Part shown: in pieces, positions 1 to 11,699 of the stretch
Position numbering within the stretch: the stretch's first letter is position 1
Layout of the letters: each line of letters begins with the position of its first letter
Origin: Ascaphus truei
Taxonomy: Eukaryota; Chordata; Amphibia; Anura; Ascaphidae
DNA: 64,000 nucleotides
Assembly: GCA_036426205.1 (NCBI GenBank)
Contig: CM071568.1
Span: 117,642,050-117,706,049, forward strand
Direction: 5' to 3'
The notes under the pieces: generated by a model
Database searches by the model: none
Told to the model about the DNA's origin: nothing
What the model saw: only the letters and a program-made list of their open reading frames with translations
Position numbers and translations under genes: made by a program

Positions 1-1099
1 AGTTCTACCTCTCACATGGTCTGCAAAAGCTAAAGAAGATAAAGTCAATTTTAGGTGTGACATAAGTAATACATTTTTAAACCCTGTGGATAGACATTGT
101 TAGAGGAAACACTTCTTTTACATATGTGGCACCTTTTCCCCCACCTTAAGTGAGATCATAGAGCTACCGTGTATTCTGGTGCGTGCAAACACGTGAAGCT
201 GAACCGAAGGCCCTGAGAACTCCACGGTGGTATAGGTTGATGTCAGGACAGACTCTCAATACTGATCTCTTGTAGCGCAGCACCTCCAGCCGGTGAGGAT
301 CCTGGTACAGCAAAGATGGTCTGCACTGGCAACTCAGGTAGTGTAACGCCTGTATGCCCGCAGACCTGGCCAGTCCCCAGAACTGAGGTGGGTAAGGGTA
401 TAACACGCACCCACTTCAGTGAGGGCATGTCCAGAGTGTGGTAGTTGCGTTGCCGGGCCTGGTGAGAAAAGGGTTAACGATATACTTGCTGAGTCCAGGG
501 TGCCAGAAGTTGGAGGGTAATGTCCAAGAGCCTAGGGTTAGGGGCAGGAGAAAGCAGCGTAGTGAGGTCCAAAGCAGAGTCCAGGGGTCGAGAGGTACAC
601 GTAGTCAAGCCGAGCCGAGATCAATCCAAGGGAATCTAAACAGGGACAGGACACAAGAGCTGAAACAGAGAGCTTGGCAAAGTCACTGCACACAGGAGCC
701 ACAGAGAAGCTATGCTGAGCGACGACGGAGAGGGCAGCCTGGGGTTATAAAGGAAGGTGGACCAATGGTAGCAAGGGATGGAGCGGAGGCCTGTCTGAGT
801 GATCACAGTGATAGGTCCAGGTGAGCAGGAAGGGAAATAGGGGAGTGATACCTGGTAATAGGCTGCAGCCGATGGGGGCGGCGCAAGCAGCGCGGAAGGG
901 CAGGTAAGAGGATCGGGTGCGCGCGCCTTCTGTAAAGCTGCTGTGCGCGCGCCCGGATTGCGTGTGTGCAGATGCGGCATGTGCTGTGGAGGAACGGCTC
1001 GGTGTGGGAGAGGTAAGATGGTGAGGGAGCGGGGAACCGGGGCAGGGAGCCGCCGTGGGACCAGAGGTGACAGGGACCCGCTGAGAGGTGCGTGTCCCC
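1..1099 (-). repeat. Unclassified LTR-like repeat fragments
   Basis: No convincing gene. The stretch from about 430 to 1090 has the style of the middle of the gypsy LTR at 24917-25652: reading runs of 'gtccaggggt' plus a 'ttaaagg/ttataaagg...accaat' block and GC-rich flanks. The open frames here (for example 438-824 on plus) have low-complexity composition and no domain. I infer a decayed gypsy-type LTR on the minus strand. The first 430 bases are repeat-like but unidentified. Confidence 0.3.
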
Positions 1100-1514
1100 T
1101 GATCCATTACAGGTAGTAGCCCAGTCAAGTAGCCACAACAGATGGGTTAAACTGGGTCTTTATTAGCAGCATACATGTAGTCATTACAGGTACATTCCCT
1201 GAAGTATACCCACAGAGCTTGAGGCCCTGCAGGTCCCTTCTCAGCTCCTTTACCCCATGACGAGAGCCTCCCACTTCTGGGAGAGTTTCAGCTTATGTAC
1301 CCCAGGGGTGGGGCTTGTAACCTGCCCTATCACAGGGCATGTCTGATACTGACAGGCATCACATCATGGGCATGTGACCCAGCCAGTATCCTGCCCATGG
1401 ATGACACTCTCTGGTTGTTGTTAAGCCAGGCCCTAGATACAGCAATAGGATACAGCAATAGTGTATCCAGGCTGCAACAGCAAGACAGGACTCCATGAGA
1501 GAACTTATCACACA
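1100..1514 (-). mobile_element. Solo LTR-like element
   Basis: Read on the minus strand this stretch starts TGTGTGATAAG, contains a TACATAAG TATA-like box and an AATAAAGACCC polyadenylation signal about 80 bases further on, and can be closed with ...GGATCA. That is LTR architecture. I found no clear target-site duplication, and no internal region lies next to it, so both ends are approximate. Confidence 0.4.
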
Positions 1515-3365
1515 CATTGCTTGAGTCTAACGGGATTTATACTTTTAGGGCCAAAGGAAAGATAATAACCAGAGGACTAGGCTACACATATTAATAGCAC
1601 TAACATCCATTCTAGCTAACACAAGGCCCATTGCAACTGAAAACAGCATTTAACACTATGTTAGCTTTGAAGATACCGTTAGCACTTAATGATGAATTAA
1701 CTAAAGTTAACACCTCGTTAATCTATAACAGAGTTTTGTGAATCTAAGCCTAACATTGGTAGTTTATCACTCAGCATGTTGGATTTTCTCGATATGGGAA
1801 TAAGGTGTTTTTGCAAACAACACCTTTCTCCTCAACTTGTAGAAAGGTTGCCTTTTTATTTTAAGATAATCCATGTCAATCGGCTCAAAGAAAGGATCAG
1901 AACTCACAAAATCCCATAAACTGCTATCTCCACTCAGATCCATTTGAGTGATGATTTCAGAAAGATAATTTTTTTTGTGTTAAATGTTTCCATTATGTGT
2001 CAGGATGGCCTCAATCTAGGGTCAGTAAGAGTTCAAACAGTATTTTAGGCCTTAACAAACCTTCAGTAGTTTATTTTCCACATAAAAAACAGTATTGGAT
2101 ACTGTCCCTTTAAGGAAAAACAAAAACCACACAGAAAAATAAAACCTACTCCACAGTAGGGAGGCCAACAGCACAGCAATGGCCCTGACTTTCCTAATGG
2201 CTAGCTAGACTAACATCCAGTTATTAACACAGCAAATTAGAAAGTACAAAATATATTGTCCTTATCTTGGGGTTCGGGAACTCCCTTCCATGAGTCTCCA
2301 GGTAATCCCTCTGGATACTTGTGGCACCTTGTAGAAAGGCAGTTCTGCTTCCTCATCAGTCTGTAACTCAGGTTATTGGGTGAGGGTTCCAGGTGGTACC
2401 AGCAGGCCTGGTATCCAGTGTCCTACTGGTTGGAAAAAGTCTCCCTCCTCTGGCAGCTGGGTGACTGCCATATAAACCCCCTTAGAATCAGGAGTTTAGT
2501 ATGAATTGGGTGGACCTTCAGACTGCCTCTCCAGAGAAGTTAACTTCTCGCACCCTGGAAAGCCTGCATAATGCAACCTGATAACATACAGAGTCCATGA
2601 CTCTGTCACAATAGATAAACAGAACTTCTTTCAAACTGAAGAACATCGCCAAGGAACTTATATTGCTTTGAAAAAATATAAGAACTGGGAGTGGGCATGA
2701 GAGGAGTGGGAGTGGCTGTGATAGAAGTGGGAGTGGGCGTCAGAGGAGTGGAGGTGTGGGGACTGGAGGTCAGGAGTCCTAAAAAGAACCCATTTAAGAG
2801 AAGAGGTAAGAAAGTCCAGCAGCGCCTCCAGCTATCAGGGGCAGCAACAGGGCTCTGGGAGGAATGCTGAGAAAGAAAGGGAAAGAGAGCAGCACACCTC
2901 TGAAGCCTCACAGGTTGTGGCTCCGGCAGTTGATGCAGCTCCTTCACCATGCAGGCGGCACCTGGATGGGGTGCGGGATGTGTGTTTTTCTGCCAATGAA
3001 AACAAGGTCTTGGTGGATCACGCGATAAGGTAGCATGATTGCCTCTTTGGTCACTTAGAAGGTAAGAACACCAATAACATCATAATTACAATGTCCCAAT
3101 TATGAATGGCATGTACTGTACAAAGAAATAGTAGCATTAACATGTAGCATACATTTACACATTCCCATTTATCTGTCAAATACATGCATGCTGTAGCTCA
3201 GGGGTGGTCACAACCAGGGGTGGACTGGCCAGGGGGCAGGGGAGATATCTCCCCCCCCGCCTCTTGGCTGGTCAGGTTAAAACAATTTGGGCTGAGAGTG
3301 AGAGGTGAAAAGCGATGTAGATTCTGGCCAACAGGTGGCGCTGCAGAGAACAGGAGCTCTCTTCT
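1515..3365. other. No gene seen
   Basis: AT-rich to mixed sequence with short open frames only. A purine-rich imperfect repeat (GAGTGGGAGTGG-like units) lies at about 2690-2770. Nothing resembling a domain, RNA gene or complete element was recognised. Confidence 0.5.
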
Positions 3366-3560
3366 CCCAGACATACATACATATACATATACATATACAT
3401 ATTAATATATATCTATAATCTATATATAATATATATATATATATATATACTCTATACTAATTCTATCTCTACTCTCGTTATCTATCATCTACTATATATA
3501 TACTATATATACTTCCTCGCTCTCTTCTATCTATCTCGTATCATATAATATATATATCTA
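3366..3560. repeat. Simple repeats (TACATA)n and (TA)n
   Basis: A run of TACATA units (about 3370-3402) passes into imperfect TA/TC-rich low-complexity sequence ending near 3560. Microsatellite sequence; no function inferred. Confidence 0.8.
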
Positions 3561-4138
3561 GATATCTATGAAAAACACCAAGAAAGTGCCGCATTCAAAT
3601 TAACTCAAGAAAGAAAAAATAATACACAAAACCAGAAATAAAGGTAAATAATAACCTCTGGCGGTGCTACCGACCCAAGAACTAAATAATAACAAAAAGA
3701 GAAAAGAAGGTCAAAAATGGAGCACCCAGAACGTATGTGATGAATAATAGAAAAATGGATTTAATTAGCAATGAAAAGTTAAAACAAATGAGACACACCT
3801 AAACACATTCCACATATGAGTAATTGCTATATACATAAGCTGATGAACAAAAAAAAACCCAAGAAAACAATATATATGGAAAAACACAAATATAAATTAT
3901 AGTCCTAATGAAACAGAACAAATCCAGGGGAAAGATAAATCCCCTAGAAATTTAAAAATGGTCGGCCGATCACAAATATGAATGGACTCAAAGTAATAGG
4001 AATAACCAATATAAATAAAAAACCTACATGTGAAGCAGATAGAAATAAATAACTAAATGCTACAAAATAAACACATGAAAGAACAGATGAGGATAAATAC
4101 TGACATGGGGAAAAAGGTATTTATTACTTGAAGGTTTA

Positions 4139-4405
4139 ATACGGGATAATATTCAGGAAAACCTAATGAAAAATAAAATTATTAGTAATAGTCAGCATGG
4201 ATTTATGAAACTAACCTTATTTGTTTCCTTGAGGAGGTAAGTAGGAATCTAGACCAGGGTAATGCCGTTGATGTGGTCTACTTAGATTTTGCAAAGGCTT
4301 TTTATACGGTTTCACACAAGAGGTTGGTGTACAAAATAAAGAAAGTTTGACTCAGTAATAATATATGCACCTGGATTGAAAACTGGTTAAAGGACAGTGT
4401 AGGAG
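4139..4405 (+). pseudogene. LINE reverse transcriptase fragment
   Basis: Plus-strand translation, with frameshifts and stops, gives the stretch that precedes and includes RT motif A of jockey/CR1/L2-type non-LTR retrotransposons: a NIQENLM...SQHGFM segment, then AVDVVYLDFAKAF followed by VSHKRL. The catalytic Asp of motif A is present in VVYLDFAKAF. Only about 90 residues remain. Stops lie between the two blocks and just after the second, and the fragment ends at the solo LTR starting at 4410. Family placement within the CR1/Rex/L2 group is uncertain. Confidence 0.7.
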
Positions 4406-4409
4406 GACA

Positions 4410-4983
4410 TGTGCAGAGGTACACAATGGAGACTGTTTTACGGTGAAATTAAAACAAGGCTTTATTGTGCCTGTCGCTTTAAACACAGCAAAAATCAATA
4501 TAAGAGAATAAGCCAAACAAAAAAATCTATCTCCGCTTTGGAGACTATCTACACATGTAGCTCAGCCCTCTCTGACTGGGTTGGTTAGCTAAGCTATTTA
4601 CCAGCCCCAAATCATGGAGACATTTATCAATACACATAGACATAGATAATAGTCTTATACGAAAAGTCTTATCTGTTAGCTGGGCTGCTGTAGGGGAAGC
4701 TTCTCTGCTCTCTTGGAACTGCACCCTTGTGTGCACAGGCAATGTCAGGCTCCAAGTTTAGAATCTTGTCTCCTTTGTCTTGTGGTCAGCTTGTCGCTCA
4801 TGACATCTGTCCTTCCTTGGCTCAGCCCAGTTGTGGACTAAGGAATCTCTGCTCTGTCTCCTAGTTTAGCTCAGGTGTGAGCTAAGGAGTCTCACTTCCT
4901 GTATCAAAGGCAGGCTTTTTCTACCACCTGTAATCAGCTGGATTAGAGGCACATTTGTGAACAGGGATAAGTCCCCTGTTACA
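4410..4983 (-). mobile_element. Solo LTR, family TGTKCAG, copy 1
   Basis: Plus strand runs from TGTGCAGAGG to CCCCTGTTACA, giving TG...CA ends. A copy of the same sequence at 11968-12529 has the same two ends, which fixes the boundaries. On the minus strand it contains AATAAAGCC near the far end, consistent with an LTR transcribed on minus. No convincing target duplication was found. It abuts the 3' end of the coiled-coil region on the minus strand, whose open frame reads into the LTR and stops there. Confidence 0.7.
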
Positions 4984-6747
4984 TACCTCCCCTGTTTGTG
5001 GGAAGCTCGGGCTTACCACGGCCAAAGCCCATCCTTCCACTCTCGTTCGAGATCTTTCTGTGACTTGAATTAGAGTGGATGGAGGAAGTGAACCCTCTGT
5101 CCCGCTGGGATTGGAGCCCTTTGTCCAGTTTATTTTTGTCTCCTCCTGAAGGTGCTTGAGATCAGCACTCCTCAGTCGCTCGAGGAGGTCTTTTTCCAAG
5201 TAATGTCTTTTTACCGAGTGTGCGGTCATGAGATTTCCATTGCGTCGGGCACTCCTCTTTTTGTAGACAAACTGTATGGCAACAGTTGTAGAGCAGTTAG
5301 GACTAGCCCTTAGAGTTTTCCGCTCTTGAAGCGGTCTTCCTGCACCTCCTCCACACAATGGAGTCGCCAGTTCAGCTTCTTTGGGACTGAGTTGCACCTC
5401 CACCTCCCTTTCCTGAGAACGTCCTATCTTTTCAGCTTCCTCAGCTAAGGATTCTTCTGGCTTTGATTCTGCACTCCTACCTCTGTTTGTTGCCTGTTGG
5501 GCAGCTGTAGGTTTGGCTAGTGCTTTCTTAGGTGGCTCAAACTTTGTAATCTTGTTTTGAAGGTGCGTGGAGTCCCCAGCTCTCACTGTACCCTTGTCCT
5601 CATGGGCATTAGTTACTGTGGGATACCGGTGCTTGGGCAGAGCCAATACCTTTTTCCGTATTGGAGGAATCTGTAAGTTACTGGTCTGCAGAGTCTCACT
5701 CTGTTTGAGTGCATCTTGCAAGTCTCTTCTCAGGGAATTTATCAGCGCACTTTGCTTTCTCTGAGTCTGTATCAGTGTCTCCTTCATATTCTGGAGCTCT
5801 GTAATTTTTGTCGTCAAGGTTGCCTCTGCGTCGGTTTTCTCCTTGGTGTACTGACTCAAGGGAATGGAACAGTCTCTCTGTCTCTCCAGCTCTTGCTCTG
5901 TCTCTCCAGCTCATTCTCTGCTCCCTCTCATACAGAGTCACCTGGTATCGAAGCTCCACCTCCAATGATGCTCTGATGACATGCAGCGTGGCCTTTATCT
6001 CCTCATACTGCTCTGTGGGGACGTACTGGGTATTCAGACGTTCGTGCAGCGCTTGTACCCCTTTAGCAGCCTGCCGCTTTTCTTCCTGCAGCGTTTGCTG
6101 CTTCTCCTCGGTATACTGGAGGTGCGTACACAGACCTTGCAGTTGGTTCTGCAGTTGGTGCTCTGCTTCAAACTTTTCATCTTCCAAAAGTTTATTTATT
6201 TCTTCAAGCTCGTGCAGCTTTTCATTCTTTTCATTGACGTGTTCTGTCAACTCAGAATTTTCTTTTTTTAATCTTAAATTTTCTCTTTTTTCAGTCTCTG
6301 TACTATTCAGGGCCTCCTTGCAGTCCACCTTCCATTTTTGCACATCTGCTTGGAGGCGGGCTGTCTCCTGGCGTGAGACTTCCATCTCCAGGTATAGGTT
6401 CTGAAGGTCCTTCTGAGAGACTTTGAGATCTAAGTTAAGATGTACTGTAGGATAGTTTTCTTTGACATGTCCAGCTCCTCATTGAGACTGTGAAGTTCCT
6501 TTCTGGAGACTTCCAGTTCTGTGCGGCAGCTGTTGATCTCATGATGTGAGGCATCCAGAGCTCTGTGGAGTGTATGAACCTCCTTCTGAGATACGTCTAC
6601 GTCTGTCCGGACACTGTTGACCTCCTGTTGTGAGGCATTCAGCTCTATGCGAAGTGTGTGAACCTCTTGCTGGAAGTGTAAGGAATCCGCTCCACGGTTT
6701 ACTGGTTGCCTTACCTTGCAGACCGGTGCAGTTCTGGAACACTTCAT
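4984..6747 (-). pseudogene. Large coiled-coil protein exon or retrocopy, frameshifted
   Basis: Three minus-strand open pieces form one coiled-coil polypeptide when followed through two single-base frameshifts, near 6445-6470 and near 5860-5880. The first piece (6747-6430) holds five tandem 14-residue heptad-type repeats of the form EVHTLRIELNASQQ. The second (6385-5696) is a classic charged coiled coil with LQADVQKWKVDC and EEINKLLEDEKF. The third (5859-4921) continues with a helix-forming stretch, then becomes Lys/Pro-rich and ends inside the solo LTR at 4983. The second frameshift lies in a small duplication of a GAGCTGGAGAGACAGA unit. There are no introns over 1.7 kb, which fits either a retrocopy or a large coiled-coil exon like those of ankyrin/coiled-coil proteins such as UACA or RAI14; the resemblance is weak. 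The true identity is unknown. A decayed second copy lies at 11700-13010. Confidence 0.55.
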
Positions 6748-6890
6748 CTGATATTACTGCAGCCTGGATTCACGCTCCAAAGCTATACTGCCACACACTC
6801 CCTCTGGTATCTACTGCAGCTGTGCAATCTATCACTGCAATCCAGCCTTGTATTCACTCATTGGAGCAGTACCTTCACACCCCCCTGGAT

Positions 6891-7067
6891 GGAAGCTGCA
6901 TACGCAATGCGTGGTAGGCTGAAGTGTAGTTAATTCACGTAGTAGTACAGGTGTTCTTGTTAGAAATGATTTTTAGCATAGTGTAGTATAGTTCAAAGCT
7001 ATAGTGTAGTATAGTTCAAAGAATTAACTACACTTCAGCCTACCACGCATTGCGTATGCAGCTTCCA
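6891..7067. repeat. Perfect 47-bp inverted repeat
   Basis: Bases 6891-6937 are exactly the reverse complement of 7021-7067 (47 of 47). The spacer is 83 bases and contains a direct repeat of TAGTGTAGTATAGTTCAAAG. It lies just upstream of the coiled-coil region on the minus strand. Either a foldback terminus or a recent inverted duplication. Confidence 0.9.
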
Positions 7068-8040
7068 TTATCACAATATTAACATGGGATATATCTCTAT
7101 ATGTGCACAGAGAATCTAAGTTAGACAACTAACATTCACTCCTATATGTTTAAGATCGCAGTATAATACAGTGCCTGTCTATCTGTAGATCTACCTATCT
7201 TACACTACACGCAGGATGCACAGAACAGCATCCGTGTAAACCCGTTCGGACGCATGTGCAGTTAGCGCTCTTATAGTGCCAACACTATCTTCACACTGCT
7301 TTTTGGAAGAGTGCACAACACGGTGCAAAACTCCGTTCTAACAAGAACACCTGCAAGACTATGTGATTAAACCACACACCAGTTCAACACGCATTGCGTA
7401 CGCAACTCCCATTATCATAAGATCAACGTGGGGCATATTTCTATCTATGCACAGGGAATTCCATATTAGAAACCTAGAATACACTCCTAGGTGTTTGAAG
7501 ATCGCAATATAACACAGCGCCTGTCTATCTATCGATTTACCTACCTTGCACTTTACGCAGATTATACAGAACAGTATCAGTATACTCCCGTTCTGACGCA
7601 TGCGCTGACGGAGTCAGCATAACAATTTGAGGGCTATGAACTGCCCCACTCATGAGCGCATGCGCGGTTCGTACTAGACAAAAGATATATTATGGTGACA
7701 CTCAACGACACTGTCTAAACTTAATATGACTAGCAAATGTGCACACAGTTACCCAGAGGACAAGACTAATATGGGACGCATTTCTTCTTTTTTACTGGCA
7801 ATCTGCAATTTAGACAAAAGTAATTCAGTCTGAGGTGTCTGAGTTCCTCGTTATCAGAACGCCTGTCTATTTACTTACCTTATATCACATGCAGAGTCTA
7901 CCGAACTGTGCCAGCATAACCTCGTTCTGACACATGCGCAGTCTGTCCTCATATAAAAAAACTTATGGCTACAGACTGTACTGCCTATGACACATGCGCT
8001 TTTCTCTTGGTATACGAGGGATACACTATACATGAGGCAT
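7045..8040. repeat. Diverged ~345-bp tandem repeat, three units
   Basis: The marker GCCTGTCT recurs at 7173, 7519 and 7861 (spacing 346 and 342). Each time it is followed by a TTACCT or CTACCT stretch, a GCAG...ACAGAAC-like block and then a CGTTC(T/G)GACRCATG block. Units are diverged by small indels. No coding content. Further weak similarity may continue towards 8100. Confidence 0.7.
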
Positions 8041-8896
8041 CTCCATGCCCTAATTCCTCGGATGTAGTGCTAGCAACACAACACTGCGTGGAATCTAACA
8101 CTATCAGCAAACTTACCGCATCAAATATACAGTTTATTTGTTAGTTTATTTGCTATTTAGTAACTACCACCTAGATCCACTAAAAGCGTGATAACACACT
8201 GCTCTCGATAAACGTATGTGTTAAATAAATATATACCAATATTCCCATAACCTGTCCAACACAGGAGGTGTTTCACAAACAACCCCCTGTGATTTTTTAC
8301 CATCAGCCAATCAGGGCACCTTGTCCTATGCTAACATACAGCAACATATACTAAACAGGGATACAGGGGACAGACTCCTACAGTGGAGCATTGGTCATAT
8401 ATGAAAAAGAATATAACCCTCCCAAACGAGGGATCAGGTGACATTACCCAAATAAGTTACACAGAAGGATTTACATCCATCCATCTATATATACCAAGGA
8501 CACGAAAACCTCAAACAAACACACGGGGTTTAGAAGCATAAAAGAAAAACGAAAGGGACATATCTATTTCATATAGAGAAGTACATAGATACTAAAGGAG
8601 AGGCATGGCAGAGATCAAATAGACTTTAGGTGTCTATTTTTATTCTAAGTATATAGATCCACACTATATACTGTTTTAACTACACGATTGACACATCAGT
8701 ATGAAATAAAGTTAACTTCACCCACCACATTCACCCCTGACCGCATATACTATAAAGGTCTGCGGTGCGCCTACGAAAGGGATTTCTTTGGTGTATCTTC
8801 TTTGATACACTTTTCTAGCTATTTCAACCCATCCCTAGGCAGCACGCTCTGTCCAACAAGGGGTTTTAAGAGCGAGGTTTCCTCTACCACAGCATC

Positions 8897-9437
8897 GAAA
8901 TTAAAATAAGGCTTTATTGCGCCTGTTGCTTTAAACACAGCAAACATGTAAATCAGCAAACAAAATCCGCTCCACTCTGGAGTATATATACACTTGTGAT
9001 CCAGTTCTCTCTAACTGCATGGTTAGCCCTGCGATTCACCAGCCTAAATCATATAGACATTCATATATTTAGATAGACATAGATAATAGTCTTAAAAGAA
9101 AAGTCTTATCTGTTAGCTGGGTTGCTGTAGGGGAAGGCTTCTTTGTTCTCCTGGTGTCCGCACCCATCTGTGATAAGGCAATGTCAGGATCCAGGTATAG
9201 AAGTATTATCTCCTGTGTCTTGTTGTCAGCTTGCAGTCTGTTTTGGCCGTCTCAAGACGTCTGTCACCTTGATCAGCCCAGTTCTGGACAAAGGAGCCTT
9301 TCTTCCTGTCTCAGAGGCAGGCTTTTTCTAACCCCTGTGATCAGCCAGGTGGTGTTAGTTAATTGCCTACCAGCAGTTAACCACCACACTGTTGGATTAG
9401 AGGCACATTTGTAAACAGGGATAAGTCCCCTGTTACA
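8897..9437 (-). mobile_element. Solo LTR, family TGTKCAG, copy 2 (left end missing)
   Basis: Matches 4440-4983 and 12000-12529 from the GAAATTAAAATAAGG block to the CCCCTGTTACA terminus, but lacks the first ~30 bases present in the other two copies. The AATAAA signal is on minus as in the others. The right neighbour is the 3' region of a Penelope-like element. Confidence 0.65.
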
Positions 9438-9492
9438 AGCACACAGACAGGAGAGTAGAAAAACTTTATTCATATCAACAATACATGGCACT

Positions 9493-9540
9493 GCATCCAA
9501 CGTTTCGGTCAGCACAACGTGACCTTCCTCATGGATGTGC
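9493..9540 (-). ncRNA. Hammerhead ribozyme motif (PLE type), A
   Basis: On the minus strand: CATCCA, then TGAGGA, then a stem-loop with GGTC/GACC, then GAAA, then CGT and TGGATG, which pairs with CATCCA. The TGANGA...GAAA core with an intervening stem II is the hammerhead pattern described in Penelope-like elements. It lies downstream of the minus-strand PLE endonuclease fragment at 10319-10597, as expected for a PLE 3' region. The first C of CTGANGA is replaced, so activity is doubtful. Confidence 0.55.
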
Positions 9541-10033
9541 ACATCCCTGTTTCCTGTCTTGACTTCAAATTCTTTATGGGCAAGCTTCCCAACTATCTGA
9601 ACAAGCTCCTCAACCCTACCACATGCAGCACTTATCACCTGAGATCAGACTCCAAAAGACTGTTCATGGTCCCAAGGCTCAACAAAGTATCCGGCTGTTC
9701 CTTCTTCTCTTACCGTGCACCCCAAAACTGGAACAACCTACCAGAGACTCTCACATCCACCACCAGTCTAAGCTCTTTCAAATCTAAGGCTGTCTCACAT
9801 TTTAATCTGGTCTGTAACTGTTTCATACGCCCATAATATATATTTTCTTTAACTGTGCATGCAATGTCTTGTATATAATGTATACCCTGTTCATTTATGT
9901 AACTGTATTTGTAACCATGTATTATTTGTCTTAACTCTGTGCCCAGGACATACTTGAAAACGAGAGGTAACTCTCAATGTATAATGGTAAAATATTTTAT
10001 AAATATTTTATATTTTATAAATAAATAAATAAG
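9541..10033 (+). mobile_element. L2-type LINE 3' end
   Basis: The plus-strand frame ending at 9836 carries the C-terminal signature of L2/CR1-type ORF2: YHLRS, then VPRLNK, then FSYRAPQNWNNLP, then SSFKS. It is followed by a 3' UTR with CTCTGTGCCCAGGACATACT and ends in a TAAA-type tail (AAATAAATAAATAAG, 10018-10033). This is the C-terminal ~100 residues plus UTR of a 5'-truncated copy, inserted next to PLE sequence. Confidence 0.75.
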
Positions 10034-10318
10034 ATACAAACAGCAACAAAATAGTAAAGACAGCAACAAAAGGCATACATGTTACAAATTAGTAAAATTA
10101 AGTTTGGATGGGACATATAATCTATGGATAAAGCAAACATAAATTAGAGCAAAGCAATGGTATAATACATAAATAATTTAAGATTCAGCAAAAAATGCCG
10201 AAATATAAAATACATATACTATAAAAAGACCACAACACAGAAACATATTAAATGAATATAAAGAAGGCAGAAAAGCACACAGATCGAAATCAAAAAGGAA
10301 TTTAGGTCTTTATCTATA

Positions 10319-10597
10319 TTAAGACCTAGGGGGGTTCAAAGTGCGCAGTTTATGTATCCAGAATGTTTCTTGTTGCGAAACATCCTGTATTTCATAACCC
10401 CCTCTCCAATGAGATTTAACCAAATCAATGCCTTGATAAAGTAAGTCTGCAGGATTAGATTGGTGAACTTTCTTGAAATGTAATGAGACATTGTGACCCT
10501 CCAATCCTAATGTGATATTTCTAGTGTGCTCTAATATTCTAACACGAAGAGGTCTTATCGTGCGTCCTACGTATTGTAGTCCACTGGGACAACACAT
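10319..10597 (-). pseudogene. Penelope-like element, GIY-YIG endonuclease fragment
   Basis: The 92-residue minus ORF begins CPSGLQYVGRTIRPLRVRI, the GIY-YIG nuclease core as found at the C-terminus of Penelope-like retroelements, then has LEHTRNI, LHFKKVH, HWRGGYEIQ and ETFWIHKLRTLNP, all diagnostic blocks of that domain. In these elements the nuclease nicks target DNA for insertion. The RT that should precede it on the minus strand (higher coordinates) is not recognisable, so this is a 3' remnant. Confidence 0.8.
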
Positions 10598-11239
10598 TAG
10601 ATAGAAACGCCTGACAAACTTCTACTATGTGAGTGGGCATTCATCTGTGTGATATTAGACGAATTGTTTAATACACATTTGCGCTATGTTGTTGTTTTTT
10701 CTGTTTTTTCATGCCTGAGGGGAGATTTGCGCTTTGGAGTGTTTTTGTTTCCTATACCTAAGGGTGTTTATAAACACTCTCATACCAGCTGCATCTCCCT
10801 ATTGGTGATATACATTTATATTGTTTAAATGAATTATCACTAGGTGATTTGCGTTTGCGCTTATATCCTGTGCTGCAAGGTTTAATAGGAGAAAATAATT
10901 CACAAATGTATTAGATGGAGGCTTCACTGGTGTTAATTCCACTGCTGATGCACCACATTTAAAACCCCAGTTATATAAAATGGAGAACCCATTAGAAAAT
11001 GGTTTGCGACGATGGTGGGATATGGTGGGATATGATAATAAATTGGTACCTAGATGGTTAAGGTTCCTAAAGGAGCCAACCTTGAACACTGATGAGCATT
11101 TTCCAGTGACTGGAATGCTGTTCTTGATCAGTGTTAATTTTCTTTAATGAGAATTTTAATTACATTTAGGGCTCTCAGATTTACTGTCCATTAGACACTG
11201 CTTCCATAGAGCCTCAGAATGGCGCCTACAACTTTATGG

Positions 11240-11663
11240 GTATGATATGATAGTACACTCCCCTTTCCGACCGAAGTATTTCTTTACCCTTACCAATCCA
11301 AGGGAAATCATATAGATACTTTTTACACAATTGGTTCTAGCAGATTTTAAGGCAATATGTAAACAAACTAAATTTAAAGATAACCTTATTGCTTGTGAGC
11401 ACAAATCTCTCAAAGAACTCAAATTGGATAATAGGGTAGTTATCAAACAGATTGAAAAGGGAGGGGGTATCATAGTCCAAAATAGATGTGACTATGTTAG
11501 TGAGGCTTTAAGTCTTTTAAGCGACACTCATTCTTACAGGAGGCTTGACTCTGACCCAACTGTCAAATTTCAAAAACTATTTGACATACATCTTTCCAAA
11601 GCAAAAAATATTGGTGTCATTTCAGAGCTTGAATTTAGCTATTTATTGACTTTGAGGACCTGA
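11240..11663 (+). pseudogene. Penelope-like element, RT N-terminal fragment
   Basis: The plus frame 11331-11663 contains NRVVIKQIEKGGGIIVQ, the PLE counterpart of the VIKPADKGG motif, then YVSEALSLLSDTHSYRRL and a DPT...F block, that is the region before and into RT motif 1. In-frame N-terminal sequence with one stop extends back to about 11240. It is in opposite orientation to the PLE endonuclease at 10319-10597, so it belongs to a different insertion or an inverted copy. The catalytic RT core is absent; the sequence passes into the coiled-coil pseudogene near 11700. Confidence 0.7.
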
Positions 11664-11699
11664 TGACTGAGCTGGGCATGGTGAATGTTATTTCCATTG

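Noticed and set aside
438..824. A 128-codon plus-strand gene
   Set aside because: Arg/Gln/Glu-rich low-complexity translation over an LTR-like stretch, with comparable frames on the opposite strand.
5808..6404. A 198-codon plus ORF
   Set aside because: Ser/Phe/Cys-rich shadow of the coiled-coil frame on the minus strand.
9273..9638. A 121-codon minus ORF joining LTR and PLE sequence
   Set aside because: It crosses the boundary between a solo LTR, a hammerhead-bearing PLE terminus and an L2 3' end; chimeric by position only.
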